Origin: Lachnoclostridium sp. UBA1308
Lineage (GTDB): Bacteria > Bacillota > Clostridia > Lachnospirales > Lachnospiraceae
Assembly (NCBI GenBank): GCA_002307215.1
Contig: DBTU01000044.1
Location: 8,448-67,655, forward strand
Direction of reading: 5' to 3'
DNA length: 59,208 nucleotides
Shown: one piece after another, positions 16,012-24,479 of the stretch
Layout of the letters: the number at the start of each line of letters is the position of its first letter
How positions within the stretch are numbered: position 1 is the first letter of the stretch
The notes under the pieces: generated by a model
What the model saw: only the letters and a program-made list of their open reading frames with translations
The model's database searches: none
What the model was told of the DNA's origin: nothing
Translations under genes and position numbers: made by a program

Positions 16012-16266
16012 GTGGAGAGAAATTTAAGAAAAGTTCGTATCGGCAAAGTAGTAAGCGACAAGATGGATAAAACAGTTGTAGTTGCTGTTGTTGACAATGT
16101 GAAGCATCCTTTGTATGGAAAGATCATTAAAAGAACCTACAAACTGAAGGCTCATGATGAGAACAATGAGTGCAACATCGGAGATAGAGTAAAGGTTATG
16201 GAAACAAGGCCCTTATCGAAGGATAAGAGATGGAGACTTGTAGAAATCATAGAGAAGGCAAAATAG
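16012..16266 (+). CDS. rpsQ: 30S ribosomal protein S17
   Basis: 84 residues, an OB-fold primary-binding protein of the 30S body. The sequence RKVRIGKVVSDKMDKTVVVAV and the C-terminal TRPLSKDKRWRLVEI block identify it. The GTG at 16012 is chosen because AAAGGAG (15998-16004) is 7 bases before it; an ATG at 15988 would add 8 residues and overlaps that site. Confidence 0.96.
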   Translation: MERNLRKVRIGKVVSDKMDKTVVVAVVDNVKHPLYGKIIKRTYKLKAHDENNECNIGDRVKVMETRPLSKDKRWRLVEIIEKAK

Positions 16267-16327
16267 CCCGGACATAATCAGGTCGCTGATGTTTCAATTT
16301 CAATTGAATCCGAAAGCCGGAATTCAT

Positions 16328-16354
16328 AAAGAATTCAAAAGACTTGAATTCTTT
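16328..16354. other. Hairpin in the rpsQ-rplN gap
   Basis: A perfect 11-bp inverted repeat, AAAGAATTCAA/TTGAATTCTTT (16328-16338/16344-16354), has a 5-nt loop. The stem ends in TTT but is not G/C rich enough for a typical terminator. Same sequence family as the other AATTGAA hairpins in this operon. Confidence 0.6.
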
Positions 16355-16380
16355 GCTATATTTCTGAAAGGAGTATTATC

Positions 16381-16749
16381 ATGATACAAGCTGAATCCAG
16401 ACTTAGAGTTGCCGATAATACCGGTGCTAAAGAATTATTATGCATCAGAGTATTAGGCGGATCAACCAGAAGATATGCTAATATAGGTGATATCATTGTT
16501 GCTGCGGTTAAAGATGCAACACCAGGCGGAGTTGTTAAAAAGGGCGATGTAGTGAAAGCTGTTGTTGTCCGTACCGTTAAAGGAGCACGTCGTAAAGATG
16601 GTTCTTATATTAGATTTGATGAGAATGCTGCCGTTATAATTAAAGAGGATAAGAATCCGAAAGGAACCCGTATCTTTGGACCGGTAGCGAGAGAATTGAG
16701 AGAGAAACAATTTATGAAAATCGTTTCTCTAGCACCAGAAGTATTATAG
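16381..16749 (+). CDS. rplN: 50S ribosomal protein L14
   Basis: 122 residues, the most conserved protein of the region, forming bridge B8 with the 30S subunit and the RsfS docking face. MIQAESRLRVADNTGAKELL and GTRIFGPVARELRE are signature blocks. AAAGGAG precedes the ATG. rplX follows after 14 bp. Confidence 0.98.
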   Translation: MIQAESRLRVADNTGAKELLCIRVLGGSTRRYANIGDIIVAAVKDATPGGVVKKGDVVKAVVVRTVKGARRKDGSYIRFDENAAVIIKEDKNPKGTRIFGPVARELREKQFMKIVSLAPEVL

Positions 16750-16763
16750 GGAGGTGTCAACAA

Positions 16764-17081
16764 GTGGCAACGAACAAGATTAAGAAAAATGATAACGTTA
16801 AGGTTATCGCAGGCAAGGATAAAGATAAAGTAGGTAAGGTTATCGCTGTGACTGATGGTAAAGTATTAGTTGAAGGTGTTAACACAGTATCCAAGCATGC
16901 CAAAGCAAGCCAGAAGTATCCGAAGGGTGGAATTATCCATCAGGAGGCGCCGATAGATGTATCTAACGTAATGTATGTTCATAAGGGTAAGCCTACTAGG
17001 ATTGGTTTTACAACCATCGAGACCAAGAAGGGCCCTAAGAAAGTACGTGTAGCAAAAACAACCGGCGATGTAATAGATTAA
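16764..17081 (+). CDS. rplX: 50S ribosomal protein L24
   Basis: 105 residues, assembly-initiator protein with an N-terminal KOW motif (DNVKVIAGKDKDKVGKVI). It starts with GTG at 16764 after GGGAGGTG (16749-16756). PKGGIIHQEAPIDVSNVM is the conserved middle section. Normal family length. Confidence 0.97.
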   Translation: MATNKIKKNDNVKVIAGKDKDKVGKVIAVTDGKVLVEGVNTVSKHAKASQKYPKGGIIHQEAPIDVSNVMYVHKGKPTRIGFTTIETKKGPKKVRVAKTTGDVID

Positions 17082-17103
17082 TTCAGAGAGGAGGTCATTT
17101 AAG

Positions 17104-17643
17104 TTGGCTAGACTAAAAGATTTTTATTTAAATGATATAGTAGCCGGCATGACAAAGAAGTTCGGATATAAGAACGTTATGGAAGTGCCGAAGATTGATA
17201 AAATCGTCATCAACATGGGTGTTGGAGAAGCAAAAGACAACGCAAAGGTTTTAGAGACAGCAATCAAGGATATGGAAATTATTGCAGGTCAAAAGCCCGT
17301 TGTTACTAAGGCAAAGAAATCCATTGCTAACTTCAAGCTTAGAGAGGGTATGGCAATCGGATGTAAGGTTACACTCAGAGGCAGCAAGATGTATGAGTTC
17401 GCTGATCGTTTGATTAACTTATCGTTACCCCGAGTACGTGACTTTAGAGGTGTAAATCCGAATGCATTTGACGGCAGAGGAAATTATTCCCTTGGTATCA
17501 AAGAGCAGTTAATTTTCCCAGAAATCGAGTATGACAAGGTAGATAAGGTAAGAGGTATGGATATCATCTTCGTTACCACTGCTAAGACAGATGAAGAGGC
17601 ACGCGAACTGTTAACATTATTTGGTATGCCATTTAGAAAATAG
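17104..17643 (+). CDS. rplE: 50S ribosomal protein L5
   Basis: 179 residues, central-protuberance protein that carries 5S rRNA into the 50S subunit and contacts the P-site tRNA. It begins with TTG at 17104 after GAGGAGG. PKIDKIVINMGVGEA and RGMDIIFVTTAKTDEEARELL are family signatures. Confidence 0.97.
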   Translation: MARLKDFYLNDIVAGMTKKFGYKNVMEVPKIDKIVINMGVGEAKDNAKVLETAIKDMEIIAGQKPVVTKAKKSIANFKLREGMAIGCKVTLRGSKMYEFADRLINLSLPRVRDFRGVNPNAFDGRGNYSLGIKEQLIFPEIEYDKVDKVRGMDIIFVTTAKTDEEARELLTLFGMPFRK

Positions 17644-17656
17644 AGGAGGTATTTCC

Positions 17657-17842
17657 ATGGCTAAAACGTCAATGAAAGTGAAACAACAACGTACGCAGAA
17701 ATTCTCCACTAGAGAATACAGCCGTTGCAGAATTTGTGGTCGTCCGCATGCATATTTAAGAAAATACGGAATCTGCAGAATTTGTTTTCGTGAATTAGCG
17801 TACAAAGGTCAGATACCAGGCGTTAGAAAAGCTAGCTGGTAA
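17657..17842 (+). CDS. rpsZ: 30S ribosomal protein S14, zinc (type Z) form
   Basis: 61 residues. The short zinc-binding form has two CxxC pairs, CRICG and CRICF, unlike the ~89-residue zinc-free paralogue made under zinc starvation. MAKTSMKVKQQR starts at the ATG at 17657 after GAGGAGG; upstream in-frame codons lie in rplE and are not used. It implies a zinc-replete default state. Confidence 0.97.
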   Translation: MAKTSMKVKQQRTQKFSTREYSRCRICGRPHAYLRKYGICRICFRELAYKGQIPGVRKASW

Positions 17843-17866
17843 GAGTTAAGAAAGGAGGCAAACGAA

Positions 17867-18268
17867 ATGACAATGAGTGATCCCATTGCAGATATGCTTA
17901 CAAGAATTCGTAATGCAAATACTGCGAAACACGATACAGTAGACATTCCTGCTTCTAAGATGAAAATTGCTATTGCCGATATTCTTCTTAAGGAAGGTTA
18001 CATTAAGAAGTTTGAAATCGAAGAAGTTGAAAACTTTAAGACAATCCATATCACATTAAAATATGGTAAAGATAAAAACGTTAAGATCATTACAGGTCTT
18101 AAGAGAATTTCCAAGCCCGGTCTTCGTGTATATGCTAATACTGAGAATATGCCGAAAGTACTTGGAGGCTTAGGAGTAGCTATCATTTCTACAAATAAAG
18201 GCGTAGTAACCGATAGAGAAGCAAGAGATGCAAACGTTGGCGGAGAAGTTTTAGCATTCATCTGGTAA
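17867..18268 (+). CDS. rpsH: 30S ribosomal protein S8
   Basis: 133 residues. S8 binds helix 21 of 16S rRNA and in E. coli represses the spc operon. MSDPIADMLTRIRNAN and the C-terminal GVVTDREARDANVGGEVLAFIW are characteristic. The ATG at 17867 is 8 bases after GGAGG; an ATG two codons later is less well spaced. A 172-bp gap with a hairpin follows. Confidence 0.97.
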   Translation: MTMSDPIADMLTRIRNANTAKHDTVDIPASKMKIAIADILLKEGYIKKFEIEEVENFKTIHITLKYGKDKNVKIITGLKRISKPGLRVYANTENMPKVLGGLGVAIISTNKGVVTDREARDANVGGEVLAFIW

Positions 18269-18362
18269 TCGATGAAGCCGATGCAGATTGACAACGTAGT
18301 CCGGGCCTATGAAAAAGACTAATCAACATACAATAATAGGCATTACAAATTAATTGCAAACA

Positions 18363-18398
18363 CCAATTCATTTGTCAAAAGTATTATAAATGAATTGG
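18363..18398. other. Hairpin in the rpsH-rplF gap
   Basis: A perfect 11-bp inverted repeat, CCAATTCATTT/AAATGAATTGG (18363-18373/18388-18398), loop 14. A second partial copy (GATTCATTTATCG) lies just downstream. It belongs to the A/T-rich hairpin family scattered through the long gaps of this operon. Confidence 0.6.
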
Positions 18399-18440
18399 AA
18401 GTCGATTCATTTATCGAAAAAATAATTAGGAGGTGCGGGC

Positions 18441-18983
18441 ATGTCACGAATAGGAAGAATGCCTATCGCTATACCTACAGGCGTAACTGTGGCGGTAGCA
18501 GAAAATAATAAGGTGACTGTAAAAGGTCCCAAGGGAACTCTTGAGAGAGTATTACCCGCAGAAATGGATATTAAGGTAGATAGTGCTGAAATAGTTGTTA
18601 CAAGACCAAATGATTTGAAGAAATTTAAGGCATTACATGGTCTTACAAGAACATTAATTGCAAATATGGTAATCGGTGTAACAGCAGGTTATGAGAAAAC
18701 TCTTGAAATCAACGGTGTTGGTTACAGAGCTGCAAAGTCCGGTAAAGAGTTAACATTAACACTTGGTTACTCACATCCGGTAGTTATGGTTGATCCCGAA
18801 GGACTTGAATCAACTCTTGAGGGTCAGAACAAGATTATAGTTAAGGGTATTGATAAAGAAAAGGTTGGTCAATTTGCTGCTGAAATCAGAGCTAAGAGAG
18901 AGCCGGAGCCTTACAAGGGTAAAGGAATTAAGTATTCAGATGAAGTGATCAGACGTAAGGTTGGTAAGACCGGTAAGAAATAG
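18441..18983 (+). CDS. rplF: 50S ribosomal protein L6
   Basis: 180 residues, two similar domains, located near the factor-binding stalk base. MSRIGRMPIAIPTGV and the C-terminal EPEPYKGKGIKYSDEVIRRK are diagnostic. AGGAGG precedes the ATG. rplR follows after 17 bp. Confidence 0.98.
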   Translation: MSRIGRMPIAIPTGVTVAVAENNKVTVKGPKGTLERVLPAEMDIKVDSAEIVVTRPNDLKKFKALHGLTRTLIANMVIGVTAGYEKTLEINGVGYRAAKSGKELTLTLGYSHPVVMVDPEGLESTLEGQNKIIVKGIDKEKVGQFAAEIRAKREPEPYKGKGIKYSDEVIRRKVGKTGKK

Positions 18984-19000
18984 AGGAGGAGTGAAATCAT

Positions 19001-19369
19001 ATGATTAGTAAAAAATCAAAAACCGAAATTCGTGTAAAGAAACATTTAAAAATACGTAATCGTTTCACAGGTACTCCTGAGAGACCGCGTTTAGCCGTAT
19101 TTAGAAGCAACAATCAAATATATGCTCAGATCATTGATGATACCATCGGAAGTACTTTGGTAGCAGCTTCAACTCTTGAGAAGGATGTTAAAGCCGAGCT
19201 TTCAAAAACGAACGACGTAGCGGCAGCCGCATATTTAGGCACAGTAATCGCAAAGAAAGCTGTGGAAAAAGGTATTAAGGCTGTTGTCTTTGACAGAGGT
19301 GGCTTCATATATCAGGGAAAGATTAAGGCACTCGCAGATGCAGCTAGAGAAGCTGGTCTGGAATTCTAG
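19001..19369 (+). CDS. rplR: 50S ribosomal protein L18
   Basis: 122 residues, binds 5S rRNA together with L5. It shows the basic N-terminus, the motif PERPRLAVFRSNNQIYAQI, and VVFDRGGFIYQGKIKALADAAREAGL at the end. GAGGAGG precedes the ATG. rpsE follows after 15 bp. Confidence 0.98.
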   Translation: MISKKSKTEIRVKKHLKIRNRFTGTPERPRLAVFRSNNQIYAQIIDDTIGSTLVAASTLEKDVKAELSKTNDVAAAAYLGTVIAKKAVEKGIKAVVFDRGGFIYQGKIKALADAAREAGLEF

Positions 19370-19384
19370 GCAAGGAGGAAAAAC

Positions 19385-19891
19385 ATGAAACGTACAATCG
19401 TTGATACCAGTCAATTAGAATTAGAAGATAAAGTAGTATCAATCAAACGTGTAACCAAGGTTGTAAAAGGTGGACGTAACTTTAGATTTACAGCATTGGT
19501 AGTCGTTGGTGATAAGAACGGACACGTTGGAGCTGGTTTAGGTAAAGCAACTGAAATTCCTGAAGCAATCCGTAAGGGAAAAGAAGATGCAGTAAAAAAA
19601 CTAATCAGTCTTCCGATTGACGAGAACGGCAGTGTACCGCACGATTTTATCGGTAAATTCGGCAGTTCTACTGTACTCCTTAAACGTGCTCCTGAAGGTA
19701 CCGGTATTATCGCAGGTGGACCTGCACGTAACGTACTTGAGCTTGCAGGGTTCAAGAATATCCGTACAAAATCACTTGGTTCCAATAATAAGCAGAACGT
19801 AGTTCTTGCTACTATTGAAGGATTAAGCCAATTAAAGACTCCTGAGGAAGTAGCTAGGCTTCGTGGTATTCCGGTAGAGCGGCTTTTATAG
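19385..19891 (+). CDS. rpsE: 30S ribosomal protein S5
   Basis: 168 residues, decoding-fidelity protein at the mRNA entry site. It contains the S5 double-stranded-RNA-binding fold (KVVKGGRNFRFTALVVVGD, then GHVGAGLGKA) and the C-terminal GTGIIAGGPARNVLELAG. AAGGAGG precedes the ATG. Confidence 0.98.
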   Translation: MKRTIVDTSQLELEDKVVSIKRVTKVVKGGRNFRFTALVVVGDKNGHVGAGLGKATEIPEAIRKGKEDAVKKLISLPIDENGSVPHDFIGKFGSSTVLLKRAPEGTGIIAGGPARNVLELAGFKNIRTKSLGSNNKQNVVLATIEGLSQLKTPEEVARLRGIPVERLL

Positions 19892-19960
19892 AACGGAATC
19901 GTAATTATTCTTGATGGGTTGCTTTACAATTCATCCTGTACAAAAATGGAGGTGTCAGAA

Positions 19961-20143
19961 ATGGCAGGTAAATTAAAAATTACATTGGTGAAATCTACGA
20001 TCGGTTCCATTCCGAAGCACAGAGCAACCGTTGAGGCATTGGGCCTAAAGAAACCTAATTGGACCGTTGAATTACCGGATAATGCTTGTGTTAGAGGACA
20101 AATCGGGCAGGTTAAACACTTAGTTAAGGTTGAGGAAATATAA
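19961..20143 (+). CDS. rpmD: 50S ribosomal protein L30
   Basis: 60 residues, the short bacterial form. It carries the ITLVKSTIGSIPKHRATVEALGL core. The ATG at 19961 (MAGKLK) follows TGGAGGTG; upstream in-frame codons would add 14 residues and lack a ribosome site. rplO follows after 25 bp. Confidence 0.97.
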   Translation: MAGKLKITLVKSTIGSIPKHRATVEALGLKKPNWTVELPDNACVRGQIGQVKHLVKVEEI

Positions 20144-20168
20144 TTACTGAAAAAGGAGGTGTAATGAC

Positions 20169-20609
20169 ATGAATTTATCAGAATTGAGACCGTCAGCCGG
20201 TTCCAAACAGAACGATAATTTCAGAAGAGGACGTGGCCATGGTTCAGGCAACGGCAAGACTGCCGGTAAGGGACATAAAGGTCAGAAAGCTCGTTCAGGA
20301 GCTCCAAGAGTCGGTTTTGAAGGCGGTCAGATGCCCTTATACAGACGAATTCCTAAGCGTGGGTTCACTAACAGAAATACTCAAGAAATCATAGCAATTA
20401 ACGTGGACGAATTAAATAGATTTGAAGACGGTGCTGTAGTAACAGTTGAATCTTTAATAGTAGTAGGGATTATCAAGAACCCTAAGGATGGAGTTAAGAT
20501 CCTTGGAAACGGAGAACTTACTAAGAAGCTTGACGTTAAGGTAAATGCATTCAGTGCAGGCGCTGTCGAGAAGATACAAGCTCTTGGTGGAAATGCTGAG
20601 GTGGTATAA
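20169..20609 (+). CDS. rplO: 50S ribosomal protein L15
   Basis: 146 residues. The glycine/arginine-rich N-terminus (RRGRGHGSGNGKTAGKGHKG), which threads into 23S rRNA, and the block FEGGQMPLYRRIPKRGF are diagnostic. The last base of the stop codon is the first base of secY (TAATG), so secY is translationally coupled to it. Confidence 0.98.
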   Translation: MNLSELRPSAGSKQNDNFRRGRGHGSGNGKTAGKGHKGQKARSGAPRVGFEGGQMPLYRRIPKRGFTNRNTQEIIAINVDELNRFEDGAVVTVESLIVVGIIKNPKDGVKILGNGELTKKLDVKVNAFSAGAVEKIQALGGNAEVV

Positions 20610-21928
20610 TGTTTAGTACGCTACGGAATGCTTTTAAAGTTAAGGATATTAGAAAAAGATTGATTTACACTTTTATAGCTCTTCTGGTAGTAAGACTAGG
20701 AACACTGCTCCCAACACCAGGTATAGGCAGTGCAGCAATGGATGAATGGTTTAGTGCTGATGCTTTCAGTTTTCTTAACAGCATAACCGGTGGTTCATTT
20801 CGTAAGATGTCAATCTTCGCACTTAGCATTACGCCTTATATCTCTGCATCGATCATTATACAGTTATTGACAATTGCTATCCCTAAGCTGGAAGAAATGC
20901 ATAAAGAAGGCGAAGAAGGCAGAAAGAAAATGAATGAAATCACGAGATATCTGACGGTTGCGTTATCCGTAATCGAAGCCACAGCCATGGTAATCGGCTT
21001 TGGTACTCAGGGCGTACTTGATAAGTTTGATTTCTCAACTGTAGTGATTGTTATTGCTTCGTTTACTGCAGGCTCCACGTTGCTTATGTGGATTGGTGAA
21101 AGAATTACAGAGAGTGGTGTAGGTAATGGTATTTCCATTATTCTTGCCATTAACATTATATCCAGATTACCAAGTGATTTTATCACTTTATTCCAGTCTC
21201 ACATTATAGGTAAACCCGTTATCAATGCAATTGTTGGTATCTTTGTGATTTTAGGTCTCACAGTAGGAACCATTATATATGTAATAGTATTACAGGGTGC
21301 TGTAAGGAAAATTCCTGTTACGTATGCAAAGAAGGTTGTGGGAAGAAAAGCGGTAGGTGGACAAACCTCAAATATTCCTCTTAAGGTTAATACAGCCGGT
21401 GTAATCCCCGTTATTTTCTCCAACTCACTTATGACCTTTCCTATTATCATAGCAGGTTTCTTACAAGTGAAACCGGCCAGAGAATATTTCTGGCCGAAGG
21501 TTCTTATGTTGCTTAATCAGAATGACTGGTTTAATTTTAAGAGCTTTGGAGACTTTAAGTACACATTAGGTTTTATCATCTATGTAGTATTAACTATTTT
21601 CTTTGCATATTTTTATACTTCAATAACATTTAATCCGATTGAAGTATCCAATAACATCAAGAAGCAAGGTGGATTTATTCCGGGTATTCGCCCGGGTAAG
21701 CCAACCACCGAGTACTTAACAAAAGTACTTAATTACATTGTATTTATCGGAGCAATCGGCTTAACACTTGCAGCATCATTACCTATCGTTTTCTCAGGAG
21801 CATTCAATGCTGACGTTAGCTTCAGCGGAACCTCGGTTATCATTATAGTCGGCGTAATTGTTGAGACAATTAAGCAGATTGAATCTCAATTACTGGTTCG
21901 CCATTACAAGGGCTTCCTGAACGATTAA
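20609..21928 (+). CDS. secY: Protein translocase channel subunit SecY
   Basis: 439 residues with ten predicted membrane helices, the pore of the SecYEG general secretion channel. The cytosolic loop HKEGEEGRKKMNE, the helix-5/6 loop KRK-type PVTYAKKVVGRKAVGGQT, and the loop NIKKQGGFIPGIRPGKPT near the SecA/ribosome docking site are visible. It is coupled to rplO. A long hairpin lies in the gap before adk. Confidence 0.97.
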   Translation: MFSTLRNAFKVKDIRKRLIYTFIALLVVRLGTLLPTPGIGSAAMDEWFSADAFSFLNSITGGSFRKMSIFALSITPYISASIIIQLLTIAIPKLEEMHKEGEEGRKKMNEITRYLTVALSVIEATAMVIGFGTQGVLDKFDFSTVVIVIASFTAGSTLLMWIGERITESGVGNGISIILAINIISRLPSDFITLFQSHIIGKPVINAIVGIFVILGLTVGTIIYVIVLQGAVRKIPVTYAKKVVGRKAVGGQTSNIPLKVNTAGVIPVIFSNSLMTFPIIIAGFLQVKPAREYFWPKVLMLLNQNDWFNFKSFGDFKYTLGFIIYVVLTIFFAYFYTSITFNPIEVSNNIKKQGGFIPGIRPGKPTTEYLTKVLNYIVFIGAIGLTLAASLPIVFSGAFNADVSFSGTSVIIIVGVIVETIKQIESQLLVRHYKGFLND

Positions 21929-21948
21929 TCTTTTACATGATATTCAGA

Positions 21949-21991
21949 CGGATGTTGCAAAACCTCAGAAATGGGTGTTTTGCGGCATCCG
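21949..21991 (+). terminator. Hairpin after secY, possible partial terminator
   Basis: CGGATGTTGCAAAAC (21949-21963) pairs along all 15 positions with GTTTTGCGGCATCCG (21977-21991), including two G-U pairs; loop 13. There is no T-run after it, so it may instead be a processing or stability element between the secY and adk-map segments. Confidence 0.5.
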
Positions 21992-22102
21992 CTCTGGTGT
22001 TTATTACGGAATAATGTATGAACACAGGATTATTGGACAATAATTTCGATAGGAATATAGTGGTAATGATCTAATATTTCTGATTATTAAATGGAGGTTT
22101 TC

Positions 22103-22747
22103 ATGAAGATAATTATGTTGGGAGCACCTGGTGCCGGAAAAGGTACACAGGCTAAGAAATTGGCTACAAAATACGGCATTCCGCACATTTCTACCGGAGA
22201 TATTTTCCGTGCTAATATTAAGAACGGAACTGAGCTTGGTGCAAAGGCTAAGGTATATATGGATCAAGGTTTATTGGTACCCGATGAGCTTGTAGTTTGT
22301 TTGGTTGTTGACCGCTTTAAGAAATCTGATTGCGAAAAAGGTTATGTACTGGATGGATTTCCAAGAACCATACCTCAGGCTAAGGAACTTGATGAGGCAC
22401 TTGCTAAGAATGGCGATGCTGTGGAATATGCAATTGATGTTGATGTCACAGATGCTGAGATTATAAGCCGTATGTCCGGAAGAAGAGCTTGTGTAGGTTG
22501 TGGTGCAACCTATCATGTTAAGTCCGTTCCTCCTAAGAAGGAAGGCATCTGCGACGTATGCGGTGCAAACCTGATTCTTCGTGACGACGATAAGCCTGAG
22601 ACAGTTGAGAAGCGGTTAAAGGTATATCATGATCAGACTCAGCCATTGATTGAATATTATCAGGCTAAGGGCATATTAAAATCAATTGATGGTTCTATAG
22701 GTCTGGAAAATATATTTAAAGAAATTGTTAAAATAGTGGAAGCGTAA
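22103..22747 (+). CDS. adk: Adenylate kinase
   Basis: 214 residues, cytoplasmic: ATP + AMP to 2 ADP. The P-loop GAPGAGKGTQA is at residues 7-17 and the lid has four zinc-ligand cysteines (CVGC and CDVC), the Gram-positive zinc-lid form. LDGFPRT is the AMP-binding motif. The ATG at 22103 is preferred because ATGGAGG upstream supplies the ribosome site; an ATG at 22091 overlaps that site. Location after secY is standard. Confidence 0.97.
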   Translation: MKIIMLGAPGAGKGTQAKKLATKYGIPHISTGDIFRANIKNGTELGAKAKVYMDQGLLVPDELVVCLVVDRFKKSDCEKGYVLDGFPRTIPQAKELDEALAKNGDAVEYAIDVDVTDAEIISRMSGRRACVGCGATYHVKSVPPKKEGICDVCGANLILRDDDKPETVEKRLKVYHDQTQPLIEYYQAKGILKSIDGSIGLENIFKEIVKIVEA

Positions 22748-22800
22748 TGAATGAAATCTGTGGATTACATTGATTGTGTGAAAGAAAAGGAAGATGTGAT

Positions 22801-23559
22801 ATGCCTATCAGTATAAAATCAGAGAAGGAAATTGAACTGATGCGTGAGTCCGGAAGGATTTTAGCAAAGGTTCTGGATGAGATTATTGGAATGATTGCTC
22901 CCGGAATTTCCACTCTGGATATAGATAAAAAGTGCAATGAAATAATCAAAGGATATGACTGCATTCCTTCCTTTCTGAACTATAATGGGTTTCCGGCTTC
23001 TATCTGTGTTTCGATAAACAAAGAAGTTGTACATGGTATTCCAAACAAAAGCCGTATTCTTCGAGGCGGGGATATTGTAAGTCTGGACTGTGGCGTGATT
23101 TACAAAGGGTTTCATTCAGATGCAGCTCGTACCGTCGCTGTCGGTGATATAACGAAAGATGCCGGACGTTTGATTGAGGTTACTGAGCAGAGCTTTTACG
23201 AAGGCATTAAATTTGCTCGCGCCGGTCATCATCTCAATGAAATATCGGAGGCAATCCAAAAATATGTTGAGGAACATGGTTATTCCATAGTAAGGGAGCT
23301 GGTAGGACATGGCATCGGAAGAAATCTTCACGAAGAGCCGCAGATACCTAATTTTGCCCAGAAACGCAGAGGACCAAGGCTTGAAGCAGGGATGACCCTA
23401 GCGATAGAGCCGATGGTAAATGCCGGAAGGTATGATGTATATTGGGAGGATGACGACTGGACGGTGGTTACCGATGACGGATCTCTTTCAGCCCACTATG
23501 AGAATACAATACTTATTACAAATGGTGACCCTGAGTTGTTTACCCTATCCAAAGGATGA
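22801..23559 (+). CDS. map: Methionine aminopeptidase, type I
   Basis: 252 residues. Removes the initiator methionine after deformylation. All five metal ligands are present: Asp96, Asp107, His170, Glu203 and Glu234, plus substrate His79. The ATG at 22801 follows AAGGAAG; an upstream TTG would add 9 residues without support. It lies between adk and a KOW protein, as in many Firmicutes. Confidence 0.96.
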   Translation: MPISIKSEKEIELMRESGRILAKVLDEIIGMIAPGISTLDIDKKCNEIIKGYDCIPSFLNYNGFPASICVSINKEVVHGIPNKSRILRGGDIVSLDCGVIYKGFHSDAARTVAVGDITKDAGRLIEVTEQSFYEGIKFARAGHHLNEISEAIQKYVEEHGYSIVRELVGHGIGRNLHEEPQIPNFAQKRRGPRLEAGMTLAIEPMVNAGRYDVYWEDDDWTVVTDDGSLSAHYENTILITNGDPELFTLSKG

Positions 23560-23597
23560 AAACATTTGTTTAAACGACCTAAGAAAGGCCAATTTCA

Positions 23598-23858
23598 ATG
23601 AATGAGTTGAAAGTCGGAAGTTATGTAGCATCAACATCAGGGCACGACTATGGTAAATGTTATGTAATATTTCAGATAGACAGTGAATATGTATATTTAG
23701 TGGACGGCAGTATTAGAACACTAAACAATATGAAAAAGAAAAAAAAAAAGCATGTCAAAATGATTGATTTGCCGGTTTCGACCTTAGAGAATAAGATAAT
23801 TAAGAAGACAATAAGGGATGAGGAGATTAAGAGGGCTATCAAATTGTTGAGGCTGTGA
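23598..23858 (+). CDS. KOW-domain RNA-binding protein
   Basis: 86 residues with an N-terminal KOW-like fold (KVGSYVASTSGHDYGKCYVIF), a middle LVDGSIRTL strand, a run of lysines (six in a row near residue 47), and a helical basic tail. Such a protein is regularly encoded between map and infA in clostridia and is usually annotated as L14e/KOW ribosomal-associated. Its exact task is not established. A weak AGAAAGG site precedes the ATG. Confidence 0.85.
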   Translation: MNELKVGSYVASTSGHDYGKCYVIFQIDSEYVYLVDGSIRTLNNMKKKKKKHVKMIDLPVSTLENKIIKKTIRDEEIKRAIKLLRL

Positions 23859-23870
23859 AATTTGCACAAC

Positions 23871-23922
23871 GGAGGCGAAATCCTCCAAGTGAACGGGGGT
23901 GAAATCCTCCAAGGGAAAGGAG
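23871..23922 (+). promoter_or_regulatory. Repeated SD/anti-SD hairpins in the infA leader
   Basis: GGAGG-CGAAAT-CCTCC (23871-23886) and GGGGG-TGAAAT-CCTCC (23895-23910) are two copies of one hairpin module, 24 bp apart. The second CTCC (23907-23910) can alternatively pair with GGAG of the infA SD (23919-23922, loop 8). This tripartite arrangement matches the pspA and ydjG leaders. Confidence 0.55.
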
Positions 23923-23929
23923 AATTGGA

Positions 23930-24148
23930 ATGTCGAAAACTGATGTCGTTGAAATTGAAGGTACAGTTATTGAAAAATTACCAAATGCTATGTTTCAAGT
24001 TGAACTTGAAAACGGACACAGAGTACTTGCCCATATCAGTGGAAAGCTCCGTATGAATTTTATTAAAATCGTACCGGGAGATAAAGTAACACTTGAGCTT
24101 TCTCCTTATGATCTGACTAAAGGAAGAATTATTTGGAGAGATAAATAA
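23930..24148 (+). CDS. infA: Translation initiation factor IF-1
   Basis: 72 residues, single OB fold that occupies the 30S A-site during initiation. MSKTDVVEIEGTVIEKLPNAMFQVEL and the ending KGRIIWRDK are diagnostic. AAAGGAG precedes the ATG. The leader contains hairpins able to mask that site, so IF-1 synthesis may be tuned at translation level. Confidence 0.97.
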   Translation: MSKTDVVEIEGTVIEKLPNAMFQVELENGHRVLAHISGKLRMNFIKIVPGDKVTLELSPYDLTKGRIIWRDK

Positions 24149-24180
24149 ACATCGTTTGTATGATGTTGACAGTGATTAAA

Positions 24181-24276
24181 GAATTCAAAAAGCTAAATTC
24201 TTGAGAATTCAAAAAGCTAAATTCTTGAGAATTCAAAAAGCTAAATTCTTGAGAATTCAGAAAGCTAAATTCTTGA
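24181..24276. repeat. 24-bp tandem repeat, four copies, between infA and rpmJ
   Basis: Units 24181-24204, 24205-24228, 24229-24252 and 24253-24276 are identical except one A-to-G change in the last. Each unit contains GAATT...AATTC and can fold as a 5-7 bp hairpin, so the array forms four hairpins in a row. It lies upstream of the rpmJ promoter. The motif belongs to the same GAATTCAA family seen in other gaps of the operon. Confidence 0.92.
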
Positions 24277-24417
24277 GAAGCATGATGCTCGTGCATTGGC
24301 AATTCACTAAGGACAAGCACTGGGCTTGTCAGTAAATTTGATACATTTAGGAAGGTTGCTTTGAAAATGTAATAGTAAAAGCGATACTCCTTCTCTATAT
24401 GTTGTATAAAATATTGC

Positions 24418-24446
24418 TTGCTATTATACACGTCCAGTGATATAAT
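24418..24446 (+). promoter_or_regulatory. Promoter of the rpmJ-rpsM-rpsK-rpsD-rpoA-rplQ segment
   Basis: TTGCTA (24418-24423), 17-bp spacer, TATAAT (24441-24446), about 27 bp before the rpmJ SD. It would let the alpha-operon part be transcribed separately from the upstream spc part. Confidence 0.65.
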
Positions 24447-24479
24447 AGTAAACGGACTTTTTTGAAAGGAGGGATTACT

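Noticed and set aside
24181..24276. CRISPR-like array
   Set aside because: Units are contiguous 24-bp direct repeats without unique spacers, and no cas gene is nearby.
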